A stretch of DNA of 64,000 bases. Origin: Phytophthora quininea. Its lineage: Eukaryota; Oomycota; Peronosporomycetes; Peronosporales; Peronosporaceae. The position numbers and the translations under genes were made by a program. Positions 36,082 through 47,945 of this stretch are shown here, one piece after another. The DNA lies in contig JAAVTG010000323.1 in assembly GCA_011947345.1 (NCBI GenBank), positions 62,001-126,000 on the forward strand. The letters run 5' to 3'. The notes under the pieces were generated by a model that had not been told where the DNA came from, did not search any database, and saw only the letters and a program-made list of their open reading frames with translations. Position 1 is the first letter of the stretch; each line of letters opens with the position of its first letter.

Positions 36082-36187
36082 TCACGCTACTAATGAAAGC
36101 CACACGGTACTTTGCAATGATCGGCTTCCACAAGTTATGTAGTCTACTCAGTCTTTGGAGATGAGCAAAATCGAAAAAATAATCTTA

Positions 36188-36198
36188 TGCCAACACTG
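36188..36198 (-). repeat. hAT right terminal inverted repeat
   Basis: TGCCAACACTG, the inverse of the left end, about 107 bp upstream of the transposase start. Confidence 0.65.
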
Positions 36199-36342
36199 CA
36201 ACGGCCGGTAGTCGCTTGGGCAACGTCCATCGACACGCGGAGCCGGGCGGCGCCTTGGCTCGTGGACAGGCCTCTGTCGTAGCTATCGATACCCGGAACG
36301 CGGGTGAAAGTGGTGATCTCATTAAACTCCTGCAGGTTGATC

Positions 36343-36457
36343 GAACGGCAGCTTCAACGTGCCTCCATTTTTGACCAATCCCAGCGCAGGATTCTTTTGA
36401 GGGACGTCTCAAGCTTTGTTGCGCCTTTTGAGGGCCTAGCCAATATATATCCCCTCG
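36343..36457 (-). repeat. Right arm of inverted repeat (MULE TIR)
   Basis: Reverse-complement copy of 29446-29564. Similarity ends inward at CACGTTGAAG and outward at GACCTC. Confidence 0.7.
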
Positions 36458-37640
36458 AAAGAGGTCGCTGCGCTGGCTGCCCCACGGGTGACATGCCAGC
36501 TGTACCAGGGCTGGAGGTGCCCTTAGTGTCGACGGGTGACCGGTGGAGAAGTCCGCACAGCGTCTTCCCACTCATCTACCGTCAACTCTAACGGAATGTG
36601 GACGGCATCGTTCCAATCCCTCTCGGTTAGAATACTATTGCACATCCGACGCAAAATCGGGTAGTCTCGGTACCATCGTGCTCGGAGTCCCCACGGCGCT
36701 TCTCCCATCGACGTAGCGTTCCAGTGGCGAACCACGAATGGTAGTATATGAAGGAGTGCCCATTATTCTGGAGGAATATGATCTGGCTGGTGCCGCCCTG
36801 ATTGCACTTGAGTCCACTGCTCCACTCTCCGCCAGTTTTCAGGAAGTCCAACCATTTTCCGATTCTGGGTCGCATCGGCCGCTGTCGTGGCTGGGAGCCA
36901 GGTGGAGCAGAAATGGCGCAGAGCTTCTGATTGCTTGCTATCCTTGCTTAACCGCGCAATAACTTCGGTTTGTTGGCGATAGGCCTCAATTTAGTAGGAT
37001 TGAGCCTGGATGTAAGGTCTTGGCCGCTAGTTCTGGAAATGGCAGGAATGCGAATAAATGTCGAAGGGCGTTAGGCTTTGTTAGGAGCTATGGCCATAAC
37101 GATTCCAGTGATTTCACCTGTTCACGATCGTTGGAAAGAGAAAAATGTCGACGATATCTCTTACACCATCGGGCAAGGGACTCACCATCTTCTTCGACAC
37201 CCGTTAGCAATTTTCTGCGCTGGGGAATCGAAAGCTTATCAAGGCTCCTGGCTTTCAACAGCGTAGCGTTGACTTTCGCTGCCATCCTGGTAGTAGTTGT
37301 CCACCGTGCTCGCTCCGGCAACGGCGAATCTTCTACTTCAACTTCGGCCGGATCAAACGCATATGTGTCCATGCCTGCCAGCGCAAAGATGGTATCTTCT
37401 GCAGCTGAGACTCGGATGTCAAGAGTTTTTATGCGGATCTGTGGTTCGCACGATCTTCCAGCTCATCCGAGCGTGCACTACGTCTAGCCGCTGTCGAGTC
37501 GTCAGGCACGTGATCAGCAGTGAGTTGATTTCGTCGGAGTCTTCTAATAAGTCAATTTCTTCTGATTCTGCCTCTCCCTCCTCGTTCACCACAACGGTTT
37601 CGACAACGAAACCGATCTCACTGGTTGTCAAGGTTACCCT
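36458..37640 (-). pseudogene. LINE linker between OTU domain and insertion point
   Basis: Minus-strand fragments are 37640-37419 (acidic: EEGEAESEEIDLLEDSDE), 37372-37088 (TTTTRMAAKVNATLLKARSL), and about 36735-36540 (HWNATSMGEAPWGLRARWYR; DAVHIPLELTVDEWEDAVR). They read as linker regions of a LINE polyprotein with no catalytic motif. The coding sense stops where the MULE terminal repeat begins. Confidence 0.45.
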
Positions 37641-38472
37641 CACGCGTGGGTTTGGGTGCGTGAGGGTTCGGCCCAGTCGTGATGTCGGACTAACTCCAAA
37701 GCATATTCCGGATCTCCTTCCGCTTGCGAGCGGTAGAACAAGTCACCGTGACGTACTCCGTAAAAATGACGCTCATCATTCTTCAGTAGGATCATGGTAG
37801 GGAGAACATATGCAATCGTCCGCATGTTACGAGGTATGCTTCAGTATCGTCATCGGTGAGTGCAGTGCAGATCCCGCTCTCATGTTGATACGTAGCTCCA
37901 TCGTGAGCCGAAGTGACCTCATAGTTTTTGTAGCTGTACATCTCATCATGACCGTCTCCGTTGTTATCGACGCTAAAAACCAATAGCGGCTGCCGAATAT
38001 GCTGCGCCATTGCCCGTAGTTCGTGTATGCCAGCCCAGTGGGTGCTGGGAACTGAAGCCGCAGAAGTACGCTGTTGTTCCCGGTTGTAGTGAAGGCAAAG
38101 TTGCGCCATCGCTGCTCCATGTCGTCTGGGGGTGGGCATGCTGGGTGAAGGCGTTTTAACTCTTTAACGGGATTGACCAGGCCAAGCTCCGCGGGTAAGT
38201 TGGGAATCATCCTCGAATACACCTCCGACTTCATGTCATTCACCGCCTCCTCCTCGGCGGTTGTGGGTTCGAACTTAGCGCTGGGGTGATTCATCATTGT
38301 TGCGTGCAAAGCGAAAATTCCACATTGTCCATTCACAGGGACTTGAATCTCGTTTCCTTAAACCAGGACAACCAATAAGCCGGTTGCGCGGGGTTGCGAT
38401 GTGCGCGAACAACTTTATCAAACTCTGCCGACGCTGAGGAGGCATTACTGGTTTGCGAAATACTCGGTGCAC
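37640..38472 (-). pseudogene. OTU-type cysteine protease domain of the LINE
   Basis: The motif VNGQCGIFALHATMM near 38330 matches the OTU nucleophile loop (D/N-G-x-C). It is followed by HWAGIHELRAMAQHIRQPLL near 38020 (the W-x-ELxAMA block) and ERHFYGVRHG near 37760, which supplies the catalytic His. Three overlapping minus-strand stretches (38472-38275, 38336-37827, 38139-37792, then 37825-37640) must be joined by single-base shifts. OTU proteases cleave ubiquitin chains or polyproteins; in a retroelement it might process the polyprotein or counter ubiquitylation. Confidence 0.5.
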
Positions 38473-38522
38473 TAGTTGCGCCAGGGTCCTCAGCAGTCTA
38501 TTATACCAACGCGTAAGGTATC

Positions 38523-40682
38523 TCAGAGCGGTGAGGTGTCTAAAGGAGAGACTTGAGAAGGTGGCGACTGGGATGCATAACCGCTTGAGACGAAGATCGA
38601 CTGGGTATCACGTGCGCCAATGGTATTTTGACTGATCTGACCAGAGCTACGTCCGGCGTCATCCTGGTAGATCTCCATTTTCACTTCGTGAATTTTGGGT
38701 TCCTCTTCCTGCACCGGCTTCTGTCGCTGCTCTTGACGAGCGCGACGTCGGTGGTCTTCTACATTGTCTAAGGTTGCTTTGCCAGGCTCTTTCTGCTCTG
38801 GGGTGGATTCCTGGGGAGATGCTGTGGAAATGTCCAGCACTGGAGTAAGGTCAACCTCCACTGCTTCCACCTCTTTCAATGAAGTAGGTCTGGTTTGCTG
38901 GTCTTCTTCTCCGGCTTCAGGGTCCACTGATGAAGGAAAAGCGTACGGTGCATCATCACCATCTTCTTTCTCCTCCTCAGAGTCCTCGAGGAGAGCGCTG
39001 TACTGGCCCGTCAGTTGCTCAGCACGAAACCGATCGAAACGAACATGAACTTTGCGAGTCATCGGGTTGCTGGCCCCTCGCCGCCGTGATACAACAGGAG
39101 TTGGTTCCAGTTCGGCCTTCGCACCAGAGGACTCAGATAGCGGAGGACCCGCCGGTTTGGTACCTGCAGCGGCACCCTTCTTCTTTTGACGTTTGGATAT
39201 CTTGTTTTCAACTGTTGTGTAGCCGGCATTATCCATAGTTGGTGCCCCAGCGGGCGGGAATCGCTTCTGTCGGAACACAATGCTCCTGTACTGGGCCCAC
39301 ATTTTCATCCACGCGTAAATTAGTTTCAAGATCCTGCTGGAGATCATGTAGAAAAAGTTGAAGGCCATCACTGTCAGCGTGGTCGTACGTCGTGGCAGGG
39401 GCAGTTGTATAGTGAGCGATGCTGCCAATGTAGCGACGTTGAACCAAACCGCGCACTTGGTCCAGGCGATCTGCTTGTACTCTACAGCTGCTAGCGCTGT
39501 GCTTCGCGCTGAAGCAACGATAACAAGGAATGTGGAGGTTGGTTTGAAAGTGATGAACCATGATCGAACGCCCATCCAAGTCAATATGCGTTATCCCGTT
39601 GAGTGCCTCGGGGCAGTCCTTCTGTGAGAACCGGACTAGAAAGTAGCCATTGTCCACGATCTCCAAGGCCTCCGTTCTGGGAGCTTCCACATCCAGCACT
39701 TTTGCTTGAGAAATATCGGTCATCGCTAATGTGATATCGACCCAGCACCGAGAATTCTGACAGCATATTGTTGACGGAGTTGTTCCTTGGAGAAAGCCCC
39801 ATGACTGGGGGTCTCAGGATCCCGAGAAGTGTCCACGAGTTCAATCACAGCACGCTGGAGACGTAATGCCGTTCCCGTCCAGTAACGAGCCAAGCGTTTG
39901 GAGTAAAAGACTGCCGTCAACGTGTGACTGCCGTCATAGGAAAGGCGTTTGACATCTTGGGGAAAGCGAATTACCATTGGTAGTCCATGACGCTTGTCGT
40001 TATTGGCCTGGAATAATTCCTTGAACAGGGTCATGTGAGCCGGGTTCTTACCAAGGCGCACCCCTGCCGGTACATCGGCGGTCAACTCGTACTCGACATG
40101 CTTGCGATGGAAGTCTTCAGGATCGCTCTTTGGTTGAAGGATCGGCAGCGTGGCTTTGATAAAGTCTGGTGGATGACGTAATTCAATTTCAAGTCGCAGG
40201 TACGTTAGAAGAGTTTTCTGCTCCAACTGCGTGAGGGAACAGAGGTGTTCGTTATCGTGGACGGCGCTGGGAGATTGAGCAGTCTGGATCATCTCCACTT
40301 GCCCTTCAGTGAGGTCAGGAAGAGGAGGCCCGTCCCATTCGCGCGTGAGGGTAGAACGAAGTTTCTTCTCGTCCATTGGATGGGTTACCCCGCGCAGTAT
40401 CGGAGCCCAACTTTTGACGGCGGGTTGCCTGTCGTCCCTGCTCATTGTTGTTGGCTGTCCTTCTGTCCCGGTCGCGGTGTTTCCGTTATCGTGACGTTCT
40501 AAATCAGCGTCGCCGAGGTCGCTGTACGCTGGCGTCATCCTGCGCGGCGAGTCCTCCTCGAAGGTGGTTGACTGAGCCAGCATCATGCTTGTCGGGCTTG
40601 ACAGAGGCGTTAGCTGGTCAGTATCGTCGCCGTTCGTTCCCCGCGGGTCAGGGGAATCCGGCGGCTTCACTGCCAGCGGCAA
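38523..40682 (-). pseudogene. LINE ORF1-like protein with zinc knuckle
   Basis: The N-terminal 318 residues (40682-39726) are Pro/Ser/Asp-rich and then fold-like (DVKRLSYDGSHTLTAVFYSK). A shift near 39726 leads into 39723-39229 with CYRCFSAKHSASSC, a CCHC zinc knuckle (Cx2Cx4Hx4C). After a further shift near 39235, an acidic Glu/Ser-rich tail runs to 38523. Such ORF1 proteins bind element RNA. Both breaks are single-base in size, so the protein may be continuous in reality. Confidence 0.55.
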
Positions 40683-40984
40683 CGCCGCCTCGGTTCCAGT
40701 CAGTCACTTAGGGAAGAGTGTTGATCAGTAGCTCCGTCTCGTGGCTAGCCAATCAGGGAAGCTACAAGCATTCAGCAGCGCGACAAATCAATCTTCGGTC
40801 GGTAGGAGCACGGGCAAAAAGGCGTAGTTGACGTTTTAATCACCACTACAGTTGCGAGAGCGATCCGCGGCGCGTTATAATCAGTAGTAGCAGTAAAGTA
40901 GGCTGACAGCGACGCAAGATCCATCTAGTGCCAGCGCCGTCAATACATTGGTCTCAATTTCATTTGACAAATAGCAGATCGGCT
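40683..40984. other. Spacer between LINE 5' end and Helitron 3' end
   Basis: No ORF recognised. It should contain the Helitron 3' terminus (CTRR with hairpin), but I could not place it with confidence. Confidence 0.35.
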
Positions 40985-42927
40985 TCATGCAATTTCACGT
41001 ATCGTATAGTCACCTAGGCGTAGGAGTCGGTTTTCTTCTAGCAAGGCTTCTGGTGGAGGATGTGCCCACCGAACTAAGTCTGGTATAAATGGCCTCAACG
41101 TCAGAAACGCTACACATGAGGTCACTCTAGAAACCAGTAGATAAGGCTGCTCGGGTTTGTTCGCAGTAGCCGTGGTTGATCTCCATTCTGCAACAACCAT
41201 GCGACTTAATGTTTCGCCCTGCACTTTGTATATCGTTGAGGCCACTGCACACACCAGAGGAAATTGCTGAACGCGAACGGCAAAAACCCGTGGACAACCA
41301 TGCTGAGTACCTGGTAGGCGTATCTCGCTTTGTTTGTACGCTGATTGCATAAGTAATGGAATCAAATCGCTCTCGGTAGATCCTAGCATTGGACTAGCAC
41401 ATTCGCTCCGAGGTAGGCAAACAATAACCACCGTTGGTGGTTGGTTTGGTACTTTGACGATCATATTTGCTGCACTGTTGTGTATCATCCGAAACGTTGT
41501 ACCAGGCGCGTAACATATGGAATAAAGCGTTCCAAGCGTACCAATCGCCACCATTTTCTGCAGTCTCACATTCTGTGTGACTTATATCGGCATCCCGACG
41601 ATCAGGTCAAGGTAGGGGCCATACGACCGAATTTGGAATCCGGCAAGCTCATCACCATTTCAACCTCGGCTCGGTTGAGGCCTTTCGGCTTTCCTTTGAA
41701 ATTTGCTAGAACATGCACAGGGAAAACGCCATCAGGTAGCAATTTTGCCGGAGTTTATCTGAAGAGATTGTTTATCGAAAGTCTAGTAGAATTGTCTGGT
41801 GTCACGAATGTGGCCCTTTGACCACTTGCAATCCACTCTCTAACATCATCACCATGCTTGCGGACTACACGTGAATTAATTAGACTCACAAATTCGTCAC
41901 TCTATTTTCCTAATCGTGTATCGTGACAGAAACGCCCCGAGCTGGATCATCTCCAAACCGAACTGATTCATCTAGCAAAATAACGCGATTAAATGAACGC
42001 CACAGCTGAAATGAGGTGAAGTCCGTTGCTGTACTCTTTGGCTTTAACGATGGATCACAATAAATTGGATCAGCGCCGATAGGTGGGAGATGCAAAAATC
42101 TCCAACCAGCACTAAGTGAACACCACCAAACGGAACGCTGGGAAGACGCTTTGCAATGCGCAATTTCCTGTCTGATGCAGTAATTGCAAATTCTTCATCA
42201 TCGAAACTTCATCTATTATCAACACGTCCAGCTCAGTAGCGGCATCAGCCGCATTCTCTCCATTTAGTTGCAGTAAGAAGCTTTCGAGGGTCCTTCCTTC
42301 AATTAATGTTGCCGCTTTTCCTGTGAGAGCAATTTTGACAAGACATCTAGAACGCCCCCAATATCCGCGAAGGCTCTGAACAGCGTCGATAACTCGGCTT
42401 TTCCCAGTGCCGCCTTCACCACCCAGGAAAAAGCGAAGCTGGTCACCCCTGAGAGTGTCTTCTGTATTTCCATCCATATAACTCACACTCTCTGCATTTC
42501 TCCATCTCGTCAAAAGTGCTATGCCAATAGCTCTGAAGGCGAAATGCTGTTTTTCATTCAGTGTAAATGGTCTAGATACTGCTTCAATACTAGCAAACGG
42601 CTTCACTGTACTCGGTGGTTGAGATCTCACTACGGCTGCAGGTTTCCAGGAAGTGTTAATGCCTTCAAGCATACAATCCAGCAGCTCCACAGCTGCTGTC
42701 TCCTGCACATCCGAAGGCTCTGCAGCTTGCAAACCCAGAGCATTATCGGTGCTTGGGTCACGAATCCATTGGCCGAGATGGTGTGGAGACAGCGAATGCA
42801 CTTCCAAACCGACTAGATATGCAGCCAATGCTGTCTTTGCTGGCGTGCTTTCGATCATGCTAAAGTTTTTGAATGTGTCGAGGATATCACCGATTCTACG
42901 GTCTGGAATACCAGTAGATAGGCACAC
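40985..42927 (-). pseudogene. Helitron PIF1-like helicase domain
   Basis: The Walker A motif LGGEGGTGKSRVIDAV lies at about 42.42 kb, LIIDEVSMM (Walker B) at 42.2 kb, then GDF followed by LHLPPIGADPIY (42.09 kb), FNRVILLDESVR and, at the C-terminus, ASTIYKVQGETL (41.24 kb), the superfamily 1B motif VI region. One added base at 42140-42142 and one at 42094-42098 make the core continuous. The domain unwinds DNA during rolling-circle transposition. Confidence 0.65.
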
Positions 42928-44442
42928 TTACGCACACTGACGAGTATAAAGAGGCGCTTTCGAGGACTGTGTTAGCTTCCTCTGAAGAATCCCATATCGG
43001 ACAGATATCGCTTGCACTCCCACCCCATTCCTCATTATCTAACGCGCCGTCACAACTGTACAAATCGTCGCTATCAGTTCTCCCATCTTCAGCAGGATTA
43101 GTGTCTCTGCTATCACTTCCCTGTGGGCCTGAATAAACTGGTTCTGGATGGTTCTCGTTGGCATGATTGAGTCCGCTATAGCAGTCGTCCATGTTATCGA
43201 TTACCATTTTACAAAGTCTGTTCGAGTGCTTTCCTACTCGTCATACGCGTGTAGCCACACAACATCACACACAGAGCCATCGCCAATGAGGTCAACAAGA
43301 GACCTAAATGGCTTAAACAGAAAGACAAAATCGCTTTCTTACACTGATACTCAACGGAGGATTCTCCGTTAATAAACGGCAACCGATATCCTAGTAGAAC
43401 AGGAACAGCCTCTTGATATCGTTGCCCAAGGCTGTGTGAGTGATGGAGAGGATGGCCAGGCCGAAAAGCAAACTTTGCATCATTCGCATAGCCGTCCTTC
43501 TTCCGGAAATATTTCATCGAAAACTCGTTGGAATCAGGTTGGCCAACGCATCATTGCGAAAACTATAATCGTCTAGGTTAGACACCGCCTGGAAATTATG
43601 ACTCTCAACTCGTTGTTATCGCTAACGAGATGGCACGAGTATTCCTCCACTGTAAACAGTTGACGAGTGATGTCGCCCAACGGAAGCGTGCCACAAGTAG
43701 CGCTAGAATAGAAGCATGAACCACGACTAAGATAGAGAGCAGCAAGAGGTCCAGCCACCTCTTGCCTGTTTGCGATGCTATACACAATCGAAGCGACTCG
43801 CTTTCGACCGATTGAAAGTCTTTTGTCTGCATCTCGAGCCGATGCCATACTTTCTAAAGGTTCCCGTTCTTGTCGACGTTTGAATGCTCCCAATGCGATT
43901 GACACGACCGAATCAAGCCTCTGCTGCTTGTTAGTAACGTATTTGCAGCAATAGTGAATTCTTTGTGTAGTCTCCTGACCGCCTACAAGCACTTGGATAT
44001 CGTGGTTGCACTTGAACGTGGACATTATTACGCGATTAAATCCATTAATAAATTCATGAGCAACAGGACGGCTTAGTTAAATGCCAGATGAAGTAAATGC
44101 CGTAATTGCTAGCCGTTCTTTAGGAAATCTATATCTGCAAAACGATGCATCAGCCGTCATACATGTCTGCTTGACGCATGTGTTGGTGTGCCCCCACCAG
44201 TGCTGATTTAGCAGTAAGACGAGCGATGAAACCATATAACCAATAGCATTTTGGGACATCCGAGCGTCTGAGAATGATGGCGGCAGCATTTCAATCAACC
44301 GGGTAAGTTGATCGTTTTGAAATGGGTCATCATCGGATTTGAATGACTTCATTTGAGGGCATTTCAGATAATCTAGCGGCTCAGTAATTCCAATTTCAGC
44401 ACTGCTCACCGCGTTACAGTCGCTAGACAAACTGCTCTCCAT
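42896..44442 (-). pseudogene. Helitron central region
   Basis: Minus-strand stretches 44442-44077, 44025-43573, 43517-43209 and 43207-42896 connect Rep to helicase. Recognisable pieces are QNAIGYMVSSLVLLLNQHWW, VASIVYSIANRQEVAGPLAA and FRPGHPLHHSHSLGQR, typical of the poorly annotated middle part of Helitron proteins. No catalytic motif. Broken at each junction. Confidence 0.5.
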
Positions 44443-44687
44443 TATTCATGCTGCTCTACAATGCGTTGAGCCTCGATCAAGGAGTTACAACACATTCGCT
44501 TCAGATTAGCTTGTTGTGAAATGTCTGCTGGTGATAGTGCTTTTTTCCCATATCGGCCAGTGCGAAGGGCGAAACTTCTGAAGTACACTGCGCATCACAT
44601 GTTGCGAGCTGGATTTCATCCCACAAACATCACATTCAACGAGCGGCGGCTACATGGCATTTGCTTTTGCACGTGTACTGTAGAGCC

Positions 44688-46889
44688 CTAACGTGGGTCT
44701 TTTCGTGCCTTTTCAGGCACTGGCAATGGCACTACGTTAGAGGACGAGGCACGACAACCAGAGCAACAAAGTCCGCTAACACCAAGAGAAAGTTTGCTTC
44801 TAACGATTGAATTAGTGTAGTCCACGATAGCTTTATGAAACAATTCAGCTTCATCACCGGCCAGCACTTCATCGATTTCTGCAGAGTTTCGAGGGCCGGC
44901 CACTAGCCATATCAAAAATGGATGTGCAGCGTGCCGCGCCCTTGAGTCTCCATCATTCCGAAGTATGCTTCTACCTTACCGAACAGTGCTTGCTGGCCTG
45001 TTACCTTTTTGGTTTTGGGGTCAATACCTAAGCCATACGTTATGAAAGCGTCGACGTGCCGCATAAATAAGCGTGCTGAGGCACAGTCATTGCCAATATT
45101 GGCTTCACGAAGCTCCGTCTTACTCGGCAATAGGGCTTCAAGTACGTCAAACCAACTCTGAACTGAGGTAATGCCAGTATATTAAGCCATTGCGAAAGAG
45201 TTTTCAATGTTGGGGGTGAGCGTAATAAACAGAGCCAGCTGTCCAAATCGCGCCTGGTATGCAAAAACCCTCTGACGGTACTGCTACCGCTCACCGTTGC
45301 TTCCCAAACAGCACGAGATGCGATCTCAACAGACTTCAGAAAGCGACTGGCAGTACCATCAATCTTGTTTATGCGAGGCAAGCATCGCTGTCTTCTTCGC
45401 TCGTTATCAATTAATGCGTGGCCCAGTTGCTTCTCACCAATACCCTCAAAGCCATTGAATAGCTGCGGAAACCGCATGCATCTAACTGAATTTCGAATGT
45501 ACATATTCTGCAATGACAAGCGGTCGAACGCCACAAGCGCAAAAAGCTCATCTTCAGCAAAACTGCCTACTACTCAAGGCAAGGTAATGCTTGATCGTTT
45601 CTTTTAACGAAACTGCAATTCCGCGTTTTTCACCAGGATGCCCACGCCCAAAGGGAATAGGTGCGGAAAAAGCCGAGCAAGCAAATCTCCATTCACGTCA
45701 TGAGAAAACTGGTTGGACCTTCGAACCAAAAATGACATCTCCTTGTCCTCCTGACCACTCACTTTACTGATAAACTGGTTTTCGTCAGCAGACATACGTA
45801 AGGTATCGTCCATTAGACCAATACGTCGTTCTAGAACAGTAGATTCATCGTCATTGCTGACTGCCCAAGTGTCACTTTGACCACGAACGGATTCCAGCTC
45901 AGTCGATATGCTGTCGCTCAAGGAGTTGCCGTCTTCCTGAACATGCTCGACGAAATGTTCTTCAATCACTTCATCAGAATACTATGCAGCAAGAGCTTCG
46001 CTATTGGAAGCAACATCGCTGTACAGGTGATTGTAGGTCTTGTAAAAATTGAAGTCATCCTTTACGTGCTGATTCCGAATTCTATGTAGATTCTTCACCT
46101 TTTTCATTTGGTTGTCTGTAAACTCACCCACCATCACAACTTGATATGACGAAGCACCATCAATCGAACGCGGTAGCAATGTGATAGGTGGCCCCGGCGT
46201 GCAATCGAAAGCCAAGCAATGAGACCGAATGCAACGATGAAACCCACCTCGCATGACCCGGGTAATGGCCGCCATAGTCGCAAGCTGAGTAATGAACCGC
46301 TCCGGTAAGGTGAGGTCATGAAGACGCTTTGACAATCTTCCAACGTAAAATCCATTTGTGATAGCAAATTTAGGAAGTTTGTTTTCACGTAAGCTGGTCA
46401 TGCAATCCTTGCAAGTACCAATCCAAGCACTGGGGTATCCAGTGCGATCAACATAGCAATGTATGCCACGTGGAGACACGAGAACGTTTCCCAACCCGCT
46501 GATATGATGTGGGCTTGATACTGTCGCACGAGCTTGTTAGGAATGGATTCATCACGGGTTCGCAGGACCTTCTGTAGTGCTTTGATAAATCTTCAATCGT
46601 TATCTTCTCTCCGATTGATATCCTGAACCAACACCAGTCGATCGCATACACTGCACGTACTTTTGTCAAGATTCTCGGCGCCCCATGCTCTTCGAAGTTC
46701 CTGCGCGCAGCGTTCTTGGACATCATCAATCACGGGCTGTAGAAGACGGCTGCACTCTTTTCACTCTCTTATGAGCCCTGGAACTTCGCTGCCGTTCTCG
46801 CCACTGTTCACGTTGAATGCGACGTCTAGATGCTTAAGGAGGTCTTCCTCATCCGACGAGTCATGGCATTTTCTCGACGCCGCGCTCAT
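44688..46889 (-). pseudogene. Helitron N-terminal and Rep region
   Basis: From ATG 46889 an acidic start is followed by a Cys-containing segment (CSVCDRLVLVQDI), then CKDCMTSLRENKLPKFAITN and FYVGRLSKRLHDLTLPER (the DUF6570-type block), the Helitron-like N domain (RLFPHLFPLG; FDRLSLQNMYIRNSVR), and EAYFGMMETQGRGTLHIHF. The last, continuing as LIWL in the next frame, is the HUH-type metal-binding motif of Helitron Rep at about 44.91-44.94 kb. At least five frame breaks. Confidence 0.6.
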
Positions 46890-47945
46890 GGCGCACCGTG
46901 GTGAGCCTTACTGTAGATGCCGCAAGCTTGTCTCCGTCACACCACAACCTTCCTGGACATGTATAAGTCAGTACCTGGCCACGAACACATCATAGAACGG
47001 TACCTACCAACGCTAGTGTAGCGGCGCCTTGAGTGTAGTCGTCTGCAGCTTGTCAGACAAGTATGTTGCATACACGTCCGTGAGGTGGTGCAGGTGCAGA
47101 TGACACGCCTGGGCACCCGTACCTGCTCGCGATTGTAGCGCTCGGACGCAGAAGCAGCAATGAAGCGGCTGTTACCGCCAGCTTCAGTAGCCACCGCTAT
47201 GCATGTCAACTTTCCTGCAGAAATTTCCCTTTCCATTGGCGTTGTATGGAGACTTTTGAGGAAAAGTTGTCAGTCAGTCGGCGTGGCTGACACCAAAGTG
47301 CATGTGTGCATCTCAGCTTTTCGAAGCGAAGACATCTTGATTTCACTATTGCAAATCGGTCGAAAACCGGTACGTGACGAAAGCTATACTTGATCTTTGT
47401 ATATAGCGGCTTATTCTTGGTTTTACTATTGATAATCGGTATTTTTACCGATTGTTACAAAACATGGGATAAACGACAGTTCCAAACGAACTGCAAACAC
47501 CACATTGAGACATGGCGGAGATTATGCAGGCAGCGCAATGACGCGGTGCTGGTGTTGGTGCCGGCGCAGGCGCAGTGCTGGTGTTGGTGCCGGCGCAGGC
47601 GCAGTGCTGGAGGCGACAGCGTCGTTGTCGTGAATATCCGTGTTGCGGCTTTTGACGAGGTCACTGAACTACAATGTTTTTTTATTACAGGACATTTTAC
47701 AATGATCGCTTCGAAGCACACGACGATGACTGATCATGATTGAAAGTTGTAAGTTTCCATCATAGCTCCATTGTTGATAGAAAGAAATTTAAGTTGATTA
47801 ACCAGTCGGATAAACCGTTTTTCTAGCTACGATCGTATACTACTTAGTCGTTCTGCTGCTTAGTTTCGTGGAATCCAAACGTGACTTGCTGGTAGTGTGT
47901 TTCGCGGCGCAGGTGGGTCAAAGCCTAACTTCTCCAGAACAGAGG
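46890..47945. other. Intergenic region with a short tandem repeat
   Basis: No gene recognised. Weak ORFs on both strands lack domains. The upstream part probably includes the Helitron 5' end. Confidence 0.4.
47546..47610 (+). repeat. 29-bp tandem repeat, 2.2 copies
   Basis: The unit GTGCTGGTGTTGGTGCCGGC plus GCAGGCGCA is repeated exactly at 47546-47574 and 47575-47603, with seven more bases following. It is a GC-rich minisatellite in AT-richer sequence. Confidence 0.85.

Larger units (their letters stand above)
32374..36198 (-). mobile_element. hAT DNA transposon carrying host gene fragments
   Basis: Perfect 11-bp terminal inverted repeats CAGTGTTGGCA lie at 32374-32384 and, in reverse complement, at 36188-36198, the sequence type usual for hAT ends. 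The minus strand encodes a BED-hAT transposase (36081-33828). The remaining 1.4 kb (32.5-33.8 kb) holds plus-strand pieces of cellular genes. The flanks are GCTACGGC on the left and CAACGGCC on the right. These resemble an 8-bp target duplication (7 of 8) if a G was under-called at the right boundary. It is nested inside the MULE. Confidence 0.65.
29446..36457 (+). mobile_element. MULE (Mutator-like) DNA transposon inserted in the LINE
   Basis: A transposase gene (30019-32265) is flanked by about 115-bp terminal inverted repeats at 29446-29564 and 36343-36457. Subtracting the nested hAT (32374-36198) leaves an element of about 3.2 kb, a normal MULE size. The 9-bp target duplication expected for MULEs was not recognisable at the ends. 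The LINE coding sense stops on both sides at the repeat boundaries. Confidence 0.55.
25338..40682 (-). mobile_element. LINE (non-LTR retrotransposon) split by a 7-kb nested insertion
   Basis: The minus strand carries, from 40682 down: ORF1 with a CCHC zinc knuckle, an OTU-type protease domain (38.5-37.6 kb) and a linker region to about 36.46 kb. It then resumes at about 29.45 kb with a PIP-box-like motif, an apurinic-type endonuclease (29.2-28.6 kb) and reverse transcriptase (27.3-25.3 kb). Each half lacks what the other has, both have the same orientation, and both stop at the inner ends of an inverted repeat pair (29446-29564 and 36343-36457). They are therefore read as one element of about 8.3 kb interrupted by a MULE. 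Many frame breaks are single-base; some stops are not. The 3' poly-A tail and target duplications were not identified. Confidence 0.6.
40985..46889 (-). mobile_element. Helitron, about 6 kb, frame-broken
   Basis: On the minus strand a DUF6570-like/Helitron N-terminal region (46.9-45.6 kb), a Rep HUH region (45.5-44.7 kb) and a PIF1-type helicase (42.9-41.0 kb) occur in that order, the single-protein layout of autonomous Helitrons that move by rolling-circle replication. Several breaks are single-base at homopolymers (42140-42142, 42094-42098). Others, such as a TGA near 46763, are not explained that way. Ends were not defined. Confidence 0.65.

Noticed and set aside
29400..36500. 9-bp target duplication for the MULE
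   Set aside because: The flanks of the inverted repeat arms (for example TCCGTGATA and GCTGCGCTG) do not match, so no duplication is claimed.
38300..38340. Ulp1/C48 protease reading of NGQCGIF
   Set aside because: The Cys motif alone could fit, but the W-x-ELxAMA block and the His lie downstream of it, the order of OTU and not of Ulp1.
47546..47610. CRISPR-like repeat
   Set aside because: Units are contiguous without spacers, and the context is eukaryotic.
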